Origin: Anolis sagrei
Lineage: Eukaryota; Chordata; Lepidosauria; Squamata; Anolidae
Direction of reading: 5' to 3'
Assembly: GCF_037176765.1 (NCBI RefSeq)
Contig: NC_090025.1
Location: 144,270,758-144,334,757 of the forward strand
DNA: 64,000 bases
Part shown: one piece after another, positions 10,411 through 23,532 of the stretch
How the letters are laid out: each line of letters begins with the position of its first letter
How positions within the stretch are numbered: position 1 is the stretch's first letter
Program-made: the position numbers and the translations under genes
Notes under the pieces: model-generated
What the model saw: the letters and a program-made list of their open reading frames with translations, nothing else
Database searches by the model: none
Told to the model about the DNA's origin: nothing

Positions 10411-10804
10411 CTCAGATATGCACTGGATCATATACTGGTCATTATAAAACTACTATGGATTTCTATGGATTTGACTATATTTAATCGACACCAACTTGAC
10501 TCCACGTGGGAAAATTGAGACCTATTTTTCAGGGCAGACTTTAATTTTCTTTTCTTTTTTACAGTGCTGTAAATAATGTAATTCATATAGTAGTAGTCTG
10601 GACATGAACATTTTTTAAGCACATTGACTTTAATGAATGTAGCACTATAGCACCCTTGAAGTCAAGTAGCCCACTGAGAAGCCCACATCAGAAATAGTGT
10701 AAGAAATGTTAATATACCATGATCTGGCTCATGTGTCCCAAAGAAATTTAGGGTGTGTGTGTGTTCCTGTTGAACATTTAATATATTTGTTGAATGTAAA
10801 TGCT

Positions 10805-11390
10805 TTTACTGCTACCGGGCTGAATTCAAAGTGCTGGCGTTGGCCTTTAAAGCCCTAAACGGTTCCGGCCCAAGCTACCTATCTGACCGCATCTCTGCCT
10901 ATGAACCCACCAGGACTTTGAGATCTTCCGGGGAGACCCTGCTCTCGATCCCGCCTGCTTCTCAAGCTCGGCTGGCGGGGACGAGAGATAGGGCCTTCTC
11001 GGTGGTGGCTCCTCAGCTGTGGAACGCCCTTCCTACGGACATTAGACTAGCACCATCTCTAACGGTATTCCGCAAAAAGGTGAAGACCTGGATGTTTGTG
11101 CAGGTGTTTGAGTAATTTAGTGCAATCTGGTAATGGAACATAGGAATGGAACAATGGACGACGAACCTGGACTACGCTTGGATGATGAGAAGATTGGGTA
11201 CGGTTGTTTTTTGTAATAATTGTGCATTGTAATTGCTTATTGTTAATTTATGGATAATGTGTTAAGTCAATTGTTATATGTTGTATAGAACCACTGCTGT
11301 TTCTACTGTTTTTACTGTTTGGAACCGCTGTGAGTCGCCTTCGGGCTTGAGATACAGCGGTATATAAGCAAAGTAAATAAATAAATAAAT
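10805..11390 (+). mobile_element. L2-clade LINE 3' end
   Basis: The reading frame at 10831-11115 encodes the L2 ORF2 C terminus (SYLSDRISAYEP, then DRAFSVVAPQLWNALP, then LKTWMF-like KVKTWMF). A 3' UTR follows, ending in GTGAGTCGCCTTCGGGC, TATATAAGCAAAG and (TAAA)n. Its clean frame makes it one of the younger LINE tails here. It is 5'-truncated. Confidence 0.85.
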
Positions 11391-11399
11391 AAATAATTG

Positions 11400-11570
11400 A
11401 ATTGGGTGGGATTTATTTTAATGTATTTGTGTTGTTTGATAATTCTATGCTTATGTTTTGCATACTCTGTTTATTGGTGTTTTGCTATTTGGAAACAGCC
11501 CTGAGTCCCCTAGGAGAGTATTAATAAATAATAATAATAATAATTATTATTATTATTATTATTATTATCT
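11400..11570 (+). repeat. Second LINE tail and ATT array
   Basis: A separate decayed tail with CCCTGAGTCCCCTAGGAGAG is followed by (ATA)n/(ATT)n, directly behind the L2 copy. Confidence 0.6.
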
Positions 11571-11574
11571 CATA

Positions 11575-11805
11575 GTTGCATATGCGCATCTCTGGAGTGA
11601 TTAAAAAAAACTTCCACCAGATCTCCTCCATCTGCCCTCCATCTTAATCTACTTTAAAAAATAACAGCTGTGAGGATGATGGGACAGTGAGAGACTATAC
11701 AGTGGGACTAGCAGGTCTGTGTTTGGACTCCCTTTGGGGTCCCACATTTTTTAAAACCCACTTCTTTGTCCTGCATTTTGGTGCTGTCTGGAAGTGCCCC
11801 ATTTC
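11575..11805. mobile_element. Nonautonomous DNA element, right part
   Basis: This resembles 15205-15435: both have an AACTTCC.CCAGAT block, CCTCCATCTT, GTCTGTGT.TGGACT and a terminus GTCTGGAAGTGCCC. It is probably the other end of the element starting near 9961. Confidence 0.5.
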
Positions 11806-13930
11806 TCTTCCATATCATTGTAATCATTCCCTGTTTGCCAGACAGTGGTTAAAAGAGCAAGCTTTTCTTTCATACCACTAGTATCTGGGCCAAATATACA
11901 CAATCAAGTTGCAATGGTGAAGAGAAGGAGCATATCTAGGGAACTCTATAGCCTCTTCACTTCTGGAATGGAGAGCTTGTCAAAACTTGTGTATTGACCT
12001 GGCCAATATTCCTCTTCCAATATTGTTCTCATAAACATGCATTGGATTGTGTCTCTAAAGTGATCAAGCATTTTACATGAAAAAACAAATGAGCATATAC
12101 TGTATAATAATAGGTAGGAAGTGCTACTGATGTTGTCTGTGAATAGTGTAATTAAGTTAGCAAATCTGAATGTCATTATTTTTTTTAGTCCCAAACTCAG
12201 ATAGTTCAAAATGTAGATCTTTTAGGCTAAAAGGAGGTGGGTTCTGAAAACTGAAGGAGAGAAGTGGATAATTACTATGTCTCCCAGGCTGCAGCCCAGA
12301 AACAGATAACAACTAGCTCTTTCATCTGATCATCCATCAAAAATAAGAGGAGAACGTCAAGGCAGGCTTGGCTCTGTTTCATTCAGTTACATGGAGAACA
12401 TCCGTTTCTAATGACTGGATATCTGAAGAGATCTTTTGGCAACATTGTGGTCCTAGGCATGCTTATTAGAGAGTACATTCCATTGAGCTCACTGTGCCTT
12501 GAATTTGAGTAAACATTCATACAATAAGGATGCAATTTCCCTTGATTTGCTTAAGGGCCTTTTTTTATCTTGGATTAGGTCAGTCAACAAATAGAAAATA
12601 ATAATCCTAGACCTGAAGCCTGTAGCACACCTCTTTCCATTGTCTTCCCTGACGGATTAGATTATATGTTTTTTAGATTATATTTGCTTCATGATACTGG
12701 GTAGACTGACACTTTCATAATTGTTTAATTTTTCTGCAAAAAACTGGGAAACAAATTAGACATCATTTCCATGAGAGCAAATGGCACCATCCTGAGTATT
12801 GTACAACAGTCCTATGCTTGACAAAATGATGCACTGCATGCTAGCTACTTTGCAGAAGTGTTTTAAATGAAAAACTTTTGCAATATCCACCTCCCTTTTG
12901 TGTTACAGTTTCCTTTACAACTTTCCTTTACAACTATATTTCACCGCCTTTTCTAGTAGAGACAAAAATGTTACAAAGATGCAAGAGTAGAGGGGTAATT
13001 ATTTAGCATGGAACTGTATAATTTGCAATTTAAACGATACAGTAAAATGCATGGGTCGCCATAACCTGACAAGCAACTTGAAGGCACATACACACACATC
13101 AAGATCTGCAGCAGCCAGTGTAAGTGCATTTAGTCCTGTATAGATCCTATTGATTTCAATGAGACCTACCTCCTTGAGACCCTTCCCAGTATAATTCCTC
13201 ACGGCTGGGTGCAGGAATTATCCTCACGAAACCCAAAGGAGATGGGTTCAGAATAAATAGGCAGGAAGAAATTTGTGGTTTAGTGCCAAAATAGACTCTG
13301 GGTGGATCTCTTGAGGAGAAGAAATGCTCCAATTACAGGCGTGACTTTTTTTGCCCATGAATTGGGGCACACCCCGAGTTTTTTCTTTTCCCAGTGCCGC
13401 TGCGCCTCCTGACAAAATGAATCATAAGACAGTTTGCTTCCATGCTCGAATTTGTGAGAAAGAAAACCATTCTACCATTCAATCAAAACAAGCCGCTGAA
13501 GTATAATACCTTTTGTCTTTTCTCAGGCCTTCTACTTGTAGTTTTGAGATACTTGTTTTCAACATCCTGGAGTTTTTTTCCCTCTTTTCTCCTAGTCAGG
13601 TAAGGAATACAGTTTAAATTTTTGGAATATATAATTCAAAGTGATGCAATGAATTAGTTTGTGGTTTTCTTCCTCATTAGATTTCATTTAGTGACCTACA
13701 TGGTTGTAGTCATTTATAAAGGGTGCCATGAGTACATATAATCTAATAGAGTGGATTCTTGATATCCATTGAGTTTTGATTCCACTGTTTTGGATACCAA
13801 AATCTGTGGATGCTCATTTTCAATTATATGCAGTGGTGTCATAAAATTGCATCTCTTACATACAAAGCCAAAACCAAGTTTTGATTTTTAGTTTTAAAAA
13901 AATCAAGCAGGGAATGGTTGAATCCATGAC
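11806..13930. other. Intergenic, nothing recognised
   Basis: Unique-looking AT-rich DNA. I see no open exon with plausible splice sites and no complete repeat. Short duplications such as TTTCCTTTACAACT near 12908-12930 are the only local structure. Confidence 0.4.
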
Positions 13931-13977
13931 TACAAGGGGTTGATTGTACTACTTCCGAGTTACACTCGGAAGGGATT

Positions 13978-14316
13978 GTGGGCTTTCCTGGGATTCAAAG
14001 TGATAAAAGTCAAGGGAATGATACAGGTCAAGAAAATGCAATTGCTTCAGATAGTGATACAGGTCAGGAAAATGCAATTGCCTCTGAGTTCCAAGGTCAG
14101 TCACAGAAGTCAGAAACTACATCCTTAGATAAGGGCTTGAGTGAAGACGAATTGGCAAAAAACTCTCACGGGACAGCACCTGGCAATGTGGAGCTAAGCA
14201 AGGATTTATGTTTGCAGATTATGGCAGATAGTCAGCTTCGTAGATCAACAAGGCTCTGTGGAAAACAGATTGCGAAAGTCCATAGAAGACATAATGACTT
14301 CATGTCTGTTTATTAA
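13978..14316 (+). pseudogene. Unidentified ORF remnant, possibly retroelement-derived
   Basis: A 112-residue reading frame opens with an 11-residue motif given twice (DTGQENAIAS, near residues 15-36). Its acidic, Ser/Gln-rich middle leads to a basic end, LRRSTRL, before HRRHNDF. A basic RRSTRL-type C terminus is common at the ends of LTR-retrotransposon polyproteins, but I cannot assign it. No host gene of this kind is expected between ZFC3H1 and TMEM19. AT-rich DNA with AATAAA-like motifs near 14480-14530 follows. It is treated as a fossil of uncertain family. Confidence 0.35.
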
Positions 14317-14935
14317 TAGTCACCGTGCACTTTAGGTACATCTTTTGCTTGTGGGGTTAACCTGCATTTGTGATTTTTGACTATCTTTGGACTGTGTTAT
14401 CTTTGAATCTATAAGAGACATTTGGGACTTCTATAACCAATGCAATTAGTGCTAACAGCTACCCTATCCCTATAATTATTTAATAAACAGGAAATATGTA
14501 CAAAATAAATGATGTTTGTTTCAATAAAACCTGTCCCTTTGAATTAGTAATGGCAGTGTTTCACATTGTTTGAATTTAAAGTCACAATGAACATAACAAA
14601 CAGAAGCTGATAGTTTTTGTGAGTGCTTGGATGTGTCAGTTTTCAAGGCCTGGCATTGTATCTTTGGTTTCCATGGGTCACCTCTAGCCAAAGATGGGTT
14701 GACAATTGTCCAGTTTTATGGCCTCAACCACAGGCAGAAGGAAAGGCTTCAGCATTCACTCTCTGCATCCATATTTCTGGCTAGAAGCAAGTAGTGCAGA
14801 TTAACTGCTCCTTATCCTATCGTCCAAAGTAAGAGGAAAAAATAATCCTCTTATTTCACTTTGACCAGGAAACAGCCCCTTTACCTAATGATTTTGGTGT
14901 GATTTTCCAAAAAGGAAAATGTTTTCTCTGTGTTT

Positions 14936-15435
14936 ATATGTGCATATGTTTGAATGACAAGTTGTAAGGAACTATTGTTGATAAGTTATGTTCAACATGT
15001 GTTTTAAAATTGTGAAACAGCTGATTGGACTGTCAAAAAATGGAGCTATGTACACACAGGTGACTAAAGGGAAGCATAACTGGGAAGCAATGAGAACTCT
15101 CTGCAACCGTTCCTTGCTTTATATAATATTAAATAGAACTTGAATTAACAGTTGAGTGAAGAAAGAGATAGAAATCTGCTTGTGTGTACATTAGGATGTC
15201 CGCATGTGAGCATATGAGATTCAGTACATCTTGGAGATTTTTTTTTAAAAAAACTTCCTCCAGATGTCCCTTGTCCACCCTCCATCTTGATCTGCTTCAA
15301 ATGAAGATGTGATGATAGTGGGGAATCATTTCCCGGGACTGACAAGTCTGTGTGTGGACTTGCTGTCAGGTCCCAGGATTTTTTGCCCCACTTTTAAAGC
15401 CCATATTTTGACGTTGTCTGGAAGTGCCCTGCGAT
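14936..15435. mobile_element. Nonautonomous DNA element copy
   Basis: Second copy of the family at 9961-10410 plus 11575-11805. It contains both halves in order (ACAGCTGAT, GAACTTGAATTAACAG, then AACTTCCTCCAGATG, and a terminus GTCTGGAAGTGCCCT). This supports reading the first copy as split by an L2 insertion. Confidence 0.55.
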
Positions 15436-15754
15436 GATTCTGAACTTGTAACGCTATTCATCACAGTGATTTCAATGCGTTCACCTGAAAATCAGTCCCG
15501 TTGAAATTACTCTCCACTCTATAAAGGGTTATGCTGAGACAATGTCAGTTCCTATTTAACATTTTATGCATGCATTTATTTAATAAGACAATCACATATA
15601 ACATTTTGCTGCCACTGTAGAATTGCAGTTTAAAACAAGGCTTACAATGGAACAGATGGCATAGCTAAATAAAATGGGACAAGAGGAGGAAAGGAAGGAA
15701 TGGTTGCAGGACTATTAAGGGGAATGAGGAATTCAAACAAAATTGATTTCACTG

Positions 15755-15965
15755 CGGCTGGCTGTAGAATTAATGCCATTTGCCACCATTATAGCTGCCA
15801 TGGCTCAGAACACTATGGAATGATAAGGAGTTGTAGTTTTACAAGATGTTTAGCTTTCTCTTCCAATTGTGCTAGTGCCTCCCCAAACTACGACTTCTGG
15901 TATTCCATAGCATTGAGCCATGGGTGTTAAAACAGTGTCAAAAGACATCAATCCTATAGTATCGA
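15755..15965. mobile_element. MITE of the TGTAGAATTAATGC family
   Basis: The imperfect palindrome has TGTAGAATTAATGCC at one end and CAATCCTATAG at the other. Internal blocks GCCATGGCTCA, GGAGTTGTAGTTTTACAAG and TTCCATAGCATTGAGCCATG are shared with 23180, 27583 and 41628. Confidence 0.7.
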
Positions 15966-16432
15966 TCAATGTAACCAAACTATCCAAGTACTCCTGCTGC
16001 TTGCTGTCCAATGCCAGTGTTGGTGGCCCAGGAACTCTAGCTGATGAATTAGATGTAGTCCACAAAACCTGATGCTTATTTTTAAGGTACGATATGACTT
16101 ATTTTTGATAGACTGGCATGACTAACAGATGATATAAGAAAGCTTTGCTTCAGCAGTTAATATTTCTTGACTGGGAGCAGATCTTTAACATGAAGTAACC
16201 AGAAAAACAGGCTTCTAAGCCAACCCCCCTTCCTCCTCCCCCCACAAATCACACACACAAAGAAAACCCTGGTAAACATTTTAGCTTAATGAGCTGGAAA
16301 TACAGGCTACTGCCTGGAATTGTAGTCTTAATTTGATGGTTCCTTAAGATTCCTGCAAAAGTTGTCCAAAAACTATTCTCGTGACTGAAACAGAGACTGG
16401 GTGCCTCCAGCCAGAAACAGCATTTTAAAAAG

Positions 16433-16583
16433 CCCCTTCCACACAGCTGAACAAAATCCCACATTTCCTGCTTTGAACTGGAATATATGGCAGTGTGGAC
16501 TCAGATAGTCCAATTCAAAGCAGATATTGTGGGATTTTCTGCCTTGATTTTCTGGGTTATATGGCTGTGTGGAAGGCCCCTTA
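16433..16583. repeat. Palindromic MITE copy
   Basis: A complete copy of the family clustered at 1303-3838. It starts CCCCTTCCACACAGCTGAA and ends GGCTGTGTGGAAGGCCCC, with the AATCCCAC/GTGGGATT interior. It is in unrelated intergenic DNA. Confidence 0.8.
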
Positions 16584-17465
16584 AACACATAATCCTGTTC
16601 TTACTTGTGCATGTTTTTATCATGAAGCTGCCCGAAGCAGATTGCTTCACTACTCAACTGTTTTATATTACAAAGTCTTGAGATTTGTATTACCAACCTC
16701 ACAATAGGGATGTGCACAATATGACTTATTGAGATTACATATATTTCCACCTGAAACCCATTCTTGCTCAACTGCTTATCAGGCTGCCCCATGGATATGG
16801 TCACTGTGCTGTATGTCACTTCAGCAAATATACATCCTCATACAAACTCTAATCTGCTGCTGAATGTCTCCTTTTCACATGATGTGTGCAAAGAGCTTTT
16901 GTGAGTTAAATAATGCATCTCTTTGTAGCTATTCTACTATCTCCTCTGGAGATTATTTCTTAGTTTATATATGTGGCATATACGTGGCATTTTTACAAAG
17001 GATTTATTATGAGTGGCATTTACTCAGTAGTAGTTTGCATCTTTAAGGACTTTATCATACCAGCTGCCATCTCACCACAATCATATTAGTATAAGGAATC
17101 AAAACATACTGGTTTTTAAGCATTCAATGTTGCATATCTGTGCATTAATGCAATGGCACAGCTCTAATAATTTATGGTCCTGCGATTTGTCTTTCACGCA
17201 TTTTCCATAAATCCTCATTTCTGTCCTATGTCCTACTAAGTATGCCTTTTATTTATTTATTTATTTATTTATTTAATTTTTATTTCCCCTCCCCGCCAAA
17301 AAAACCATAATAATGGCTGGCTAAAGGGCTAGCATTCATGCTACAAAAGACACAGGTAACTGTCCCAAAGGTTTGTGCTTTGCATGAAACTAAAAACAAA
17401 AACAAACAACAACAACAAAACAGGCAGATTAGGAGACAGAACAAGAGAAATCATCATCATCATCA
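16584..17465. other. Intergenic, nothing recognised
   Basis: AT-rich DNA with a (TTTA)n tract near 17248-17277 and an AAC-rich tract near 17394-17420. No exon is seen. Confidence 0.4.
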
Positions 17466-17469
17466 TCGC

Positions 17470-17910
17470 AAAGGCTAGATGGCCATATGTTGGGTGTGCT
17501 TTGATTATGCTTTTCCTATATGCCAGAAGGGAGTTGGACTAGATGGCCCTTGGGGTTGCTCCTATTACCATTACTACTTCTACTGCTACTAAAGAAACTG
17601 GATTACCATTTGCCAGGGTCACTTTGTGCTTTTCCTGCATTGCATAAGGGGGGTGACTGGATAGCCGCTAAGGTTGTTGTTGTTGTTGTTGTTGTTGTTC
17701 CAAAGGCTGGATGGCCATCTGTTGGGGGTGCTCTTATTGAGCCTTTCCTGCATGCCAGAAGGGGGTTTGACTGGATGGCTCCTGTTACTACAGGGTTGCT
17801 CCTATTACTACTATTACTACAAAGGCTGGATTGCCATCTGCCAGGGCTGCTTTGTGCTTTTCCTGCATGACATAAGGGGGTTGGACTGAATGGCCTCTGG
17901 GGGTCTTCCA
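17470..17910 (+). repeat. Tandem array of CR1 3' UTR units
   Basis: Four head-to-tail units of about 110 bp each read AGGCTGGATGGCCATCTG, a TGCTTTTCCTGCAT block, then GGTTGGACTGGATGGC; this is the CR1 3' UTR. ACT-, GTT- or TTA-type triplet tracts separate the units. The units differ from each other, so the array is not recent. Confidence 0.75.
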
Positions 17911-17934
17911 CAGAAATACTGTTAAGTTTATGTT

Positions 17935-18225
17935 GGTTAAAACATTTCTTCATTTTCAATATTGTATTTTTCTTTCTTTCTTTTTGTTTTGGCATACAAA
18001 TGAGATATGTGCAGTGTGCATAGTAATTTGTTCATTTTTCCCCCAATTAGTTCACACAAACACTCTCCATCTATTTGCCACTGACCCAGCCCATCTGTCA
18101 AATTTTAAAACGCAATGCAATCCCTGTGTCCAAATGTTTGATAAACATTTCTTGGGGCTCCATAAGAAACTTTTCCTTCAAAAAGAGCTGAGCAGCTGAA
18201 AAAGATTGACAACCCCTGTTCTAAA
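17935..18225 (+). mobile_element. hAT element relic
   Basis: It shares AATATTGTATTTTT, ACAAATGAGATATGTGCAGT and GTGCATAG with the hAT copy at 9541-9896. It ends near GACAACCCCTG, a decayed terminus. No left terminus was found. Confidence 0.5.
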
Positions 18226-21200
18226 GGTTAAATTACTGTTGTGGTACATATTCTCATTTAAATAGGCTACTTTTAGTGAGTCACAACTTTGGTCACAAGT
18301 TCCAATCCAGTAATGTTAGTCACACTTAATTCTGAATGAATTCCTTGTGTTAAGCATAACTAATTGTTGTTGGACTAGAATTAACAAAGGGCTATATGAT
18401 GCAGTAGTTTTCACACTGGGCTATGACTCTGGAAAGCCACTGAATGATCTTGGACAACTCACACTCTTTCAGCCTCAGAGGAAGGCAAGAGCAACACTCC
18501 TCTCAACAATCCTTTTAAATTAAAACTGTTTGTATTCCAGCGGCCTTCATTAATACTTATTCTGCATTTGTCAGGGGGGCAAATACTTTGACCATCAAGG
18601 TAATCAATTGTAAAACATCATGTCAGATATACATCAATTTTGAGTTTTGAATATTAGCCTCCAACTTCTCCTGTTCTCAGCAGACATTTTAGGTGACCTT
18701 TTTTCCATGAGCAATGTGTTGTCCCTGCTAATTGCTATGTGCACTGATAAATGTAAATCCCAGCTGGTGTGTAATGCTATGTTTATCACTCTTTCAACCT
18801 GACACTGTCAAATGTTAAAGAGGTTGCCTTTGGTCTCCCTGAATTAGTTGCTGAGCTACCTCTGTAATTGCAGCTTATTGATCATGTTTGTTCTACATTT
18901 GTCATGGGCAAACAGCCTAAGAGCACATCCAGAGTGATTAAAAAGTCCAGCTGGTCTTTGTATTCTTTGTGATTTTAGAGATCCATACACATTTTGATTA
19001 TGACTGAATATTTTCTGTACACTCCTAGTATGAACAAAACCTTTTTATACCGGTTTTCTAGTTTGGCTTATTCTAACCCAGCATAAAACAGGAACAAAAA
19101 ATTGTGATTTTTCAATCAGTCTGGATACAAAGTTACTAAAGCAGACTTTCTTAACCTAGCAGTCTTCAGTTGTGCTAGATCCCAACCATCATCTTCCACA
19201 GCCATGACGGTTTGAGATAACAGAGGCTTCTGTCCAGCTCATCTGGCGGGCACAAATTTATATATATATTTTTTTCCTTTTGAATGCAGGAAGAACCTGG
19301 GAAAAGAACTTAGAAAAAGAATTCTACTAGGTAAGTGTTATCAAACTTAAATGTACTGATGAGCTAAATTGTATACCCAGCAGACTTTTGTAAAACAATA
19401 GCAGTGTCAATAAAACCTTAAGCATTTATCATAGTAAGTATGCATTCTGGTTATAGGGGACCTTTGTCTTTTCCCTTTAGGAAGTCCTAGACTATGATTC
19501 CCATCACTTGAACTGATGGGAATTGAATCTTTAAAAACCTGGAGGACTAAACTAGAATTTGAAATGGTTGGTTTTGGCTAATTAACTGATAGTAATGCTT
19601 GAGCTGCAATTGGCAAGAAAACCACTGTTCCACATTGGACACATCTGCTAAGCTCTGAAGAAAAATTAGTAGTTAGTATGTTGGTTGATATAAATGTTCT
19701 AAACTCATGGCTTAGGTGCTCCAGATAATTTTGGGGACTTCAGCTCCCAGAAGCCCTAACCATTAGTCAAGCTGGCTGGTCTTTTTAATAGTTGAAAGCT
19801 ACTAAAAGCAGAGATTTGTCATTTGAAAACCACTGTTTTAGAAATCACAAATGGCCCCATAAGACTCTTGAGAGTTATGCTTTAATTCATTGTACAAATG
19901 AATCATTTAACCTTTACATCTTCCCAAAATCAAATAATATGTGAGTAGTCATGTTAACTGACAGAACCAGTTCTGTAGTGACTTGAACTTTGGACTATGA
20001 CTCTGGGCATGGAAACCCACCAGTTGACTTTAGGTACTTCACACTCTCTTAGCCTCAAAGAAAGACAAACACAAATGTCTTCTGAACAAATTTTGCCAAG
20101 AAAACTCAGTGATGGATTCATCCTAGGGTTACCATAAGTCAGAAATAGCTTATAGGCACACAATATAGTCTTGTTTTTTGTCTGATGTTGCAATATGTTT
20201 GCCTCTGTTTATCAATCATATCCTCTCTCCTGATTTAGGGACATGAAAGTTTGCTTTGCTCAGTTATGCAAGAGGCACAAGGGCACTGGCTAGGTTTGAA
20301 ATCACGTTATGCCATGCCCTAAGGAAAAGTGTAATCAAAGAGACAGATATTAATTGAACATTGATATTATCATTTTCTTTATTATGTAACTTCCATGTCA
20401 TGTTAAGATGGTTTGCTTCTGGAGACTGATAGAATCTGAGGGATTTCTTGAGGCCTTTAGATTGTTTTCGGAGACAGAAATTGTATTCTTGTCAAAGTGA
20501 AGATGACTACAATGACTCAGTTGCTGCTAAGGATCCTCTAGCATCATGGTTTGCCCTACAATATGAGTTTTTCTATGATGCTGGCATCCATTGTCACCCT
20601 CTGTTTCCAGCCTCTGTTTTTGGTCTCTGCCAGGTTTTGCTGGATTTTTCTTTCAGTTTATTGAAATCTATTCATGAACCATATATTTTTTTCTAAATGG
20701 GAGTGCACATTTTACATTGACAACGTTACCTGAACCCCTCACCATTGCTCCTAGAGGTCTGGAGGGTCCAGGACCCACCAAAGGCTACACCTACACTGCT
20801 ATTCCCCAATCCTACCCCCAACCACACGAAACAACTATACAGATACTATTGTAATATCTCAAGGGTGAATACTGTGGAGGGAAGATGCAGCAAGCCTAAG
20901 CCTTGTTTTCACATTTCATAGATGAAAACTGGGGCACATGTGGCCAAGCAACATAAGAATGCAGTCAAGATGGCAAAAGTAATTAATATGAAAGAGCACA
21001 CAAGTTATGAGAAGCTGCAGTAGATTGCTTCTGCCCTCACCTCTCCCTCCTGCTGAGTTAATAGTTTGCATTAATGGACCTAAACTGGGAGACAAGTGAG
21101 GTGAGAAGAAAGAAACTAAGACATAGTAAAAGCAGCTGAATAATAGAGGGGACAGAAGGCTAAGTAGAGCTGTCTAATAGTTGGATGTTTTTAGGCAGAA

Positions 21201-21925
21201 ATATCTAATTTTGGGGGCCTTCAGGAATGAAAATTGCATTTTTCTTTTTCCAGGTGGGGCTTGGAAAGGACAAGGGCTGGAAAAAATTCTGGGGAATGGA
21301 TATAGAATGAGAACTTTAGTTCTCATTCCTGATTTAAAGCATGTTTAGGCAGTCTTTTGCACATATTTGAAATATGTGCATGTTTACATAGCCACTTTTG
21401 AAACATGTGGATTTTCAATGCATTCATAGATATCAGTCAATTGAAAATTTATCAGATTCAGTTGTGTTCAGTTCATGGATTATTTATTCAGCCTTGGACT
21501 GAAAGCTATTTCCTCCCACATGACTTTTTTAATTTCAGAACTGGCAAGATAAGCAGTGTTTCAACTGTACTGCATGCACCAACTCCCTCCAAAAATATCT
21601 AAAGATCAAGCACTACTGCAATTCAATGATTTAATAGAGCAGTTGAACTTGGACACATTCTATTAAAGTAATTGAAAAGGGATACTTCTTAGCCACTTTC
21701 ATTCTTTGTTCTATGGTACTAAACTCCTTGAGAAGGTCACCATACATTTTTATAGTAACTCCACCAAAAGAACTGAGGTAGTAACGTGGTATGGCATGTT
21801 TTACTCAGAATTAGAGTACATTAGATGGATTAATCAAAAAGTTAAATTTAATAACAAAATAAACAGGGGCTTAAATCTAGTTACTAATCTGAACAAGACT
21901 ATATCTGATATTGTCCTGTTTTGCC
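18226..21925. other. Intergenic, nothing recognised
   Basis: A long unique-looking stretch. Open frames such as 20448-20696 lack homology I can recognise, flanking splice signals or conserved composition. No RNA gene is seen. Confidence 0.4.
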
Positions 21926-21929
21926 CCAG

Positions 21930-22440
21930 AATCAGCCTTACAACAAGGGTTAAAGCAACTAAAAAGCTTTACTTAGCAAAATGATAATAATGTAACAAAC
22001 AGCAGCAAAGGAACAGCAGGTAAATCCAAAGCAAAAGTCGTACATCAGACATGAAACAAGAATCTTTGGCAAAAAGTCTTTGCAAGGCACTTTGCAGACG
22101 CTGGAGCTGCAAGCAAGGAAACCAGAGCACAGAATAAGTAAGTAGAATGGTTGCTGCCAGCATTGACCACTTGTTTTAGTGCTGATTTATAGCCCTCAGC
22201 TCCCAGTACAGGTGTTCCTAGGACGAGGTCTGATTGCTCAGCATCCTTGCAGCAATGCTAGCTGACCTTCTCTTTCCTTCTTTCACCCTTTGGCATTCCT
22301 TCTTTCACCCTTTGGAAACATAGGAACCAGCATTATATTTTCCTCACCCTCTTCTTCCTCCTCAACACTTGGCCCCAAATCCTCAACTATTACATCTCCA
22401 GCCTCCTGTTCTACCTTCTGCTCCTCAAAAGAGGACTACA
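21930..22440 (-). mobile_element. Possible LTR-like fragment
   Basis: On the minus strand the composition resembles a retroelement terminal region: CT-rich tracts, short GCTCCAGC/TGCAAAG blocks and a TAAGTAAAGC motif close to AAC-rich DNA. Neither boundary nor target duplication is clear. It may equally be unique sequence. Confidence 0.2.
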
Positions 22441-23175
22441 CAACAGATATGATATATTGCTGTATTAATGTCCCATTCAGTAAGTATGTCACTGACTTTA
22501 CCGAGATTGGGACTAGTTATTCAACGTAGGCCATAGCATTGCAGCTAACTAAATACCCAATTAAACCTATTTTAAGGTGGGCCACAGACCTGTTCTTTTC
22601 TTTCTTCTACTGCCCCTCCACTTTTGCTGCTACACTACTGAATTTTGGTGCTGTGGCAGTGAAATACCCCTACACTTGCTTTAAAACAAGGTGCACAGAG
22701 AGCATGCAGCTTGTTTTGAAGCCTCCCCTGATACATAAATTGACTGTTAAACAAGATGTATTCTTTCCACATGCTTTCATTTAAAATAGTGGCAGGATAC
22801 AATTGTTAATCCCCAGATACCAAAAATTACCAGAAATTACAATCTCCCATTTGGCATAATATGGCCCTTTTTGGTATAATATGGATGTTCAACAACTGCA
22901 TCATAGCTAAAATCAAAGGATGGTTTTCCACTGTTGTGGCAAAATTTATACCATGGACACCAGAGTGCATAGGTATTGAACTAGTTGAAGACTTCCAATG
23001 TAAGACTCTTGTTTTATATGTCTTTACCTGCAAAACTGAAGCAACAGCATGACCTACTTTAGGAGATCACAGGGGTAGAATCAAACTCATATCAATGCAT
23101 ACTTTTTGCCTTAGGAAGAAACAAAGGCGTGTAGCTCGAGGACAAGGATCTAGTAAAAAGGGCAGGTTAGGGTCT
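22441..23175. other. Intergenic, nothing recognised
   Basis: No exon, RNA gene or complete repeat was seen. Confidence 0.35.
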
Positions 23176-23179
23176 AGGG

Positions 23180-23345
23180 CTGTATCAACACTGCAGAACT
23201 ATTGTGGTTTGGCACCACATCATCTATCATGGCTCAATGTTTTGTGAAATATTTATTATTTGTCAGTGAGCTCCAGTGCCACAGTAAACTACAAAACCAA
23301 GGATTTAACAGGATGAAGCTATGGCAGTTAAAGTGGTATCAAATT
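23180..23345. mobile_element. MITE of the TGTAGAATTAATGC family
   Basis: Shorter diverged copy: GCTGTATCAACACTGCAGAA at the left, GGCACCAC, ATGGCTCAATG, then GGCAGTTAAAGTGGTATCAA at the right, as in the copies at 15755 and 27583. Confidence 0.6.
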
Positions 23346-23532
23346 GCTATAATTTTGCAACACGATCAGTTACACGTGGGAAAAGATATTACTGGAATCC
23401 AACTTCCACTACATTTAGCCAACATAGCCAAAAGTGAGGAGTGCTAAGCGATGCAGTCAAGCAACACCTGGAAAGTTGCACATAACTATCCTGATCTAGG
23501 TGAAATAATGGTCAGATACAACAGTAAAGGCT

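Noticed and set aside
20448-20696. 82-residue plus-strand frame in quiet intergenic DNA
   Set aside because: No domain, no flanking splice signals and no expected gene; length is within chance for the region.
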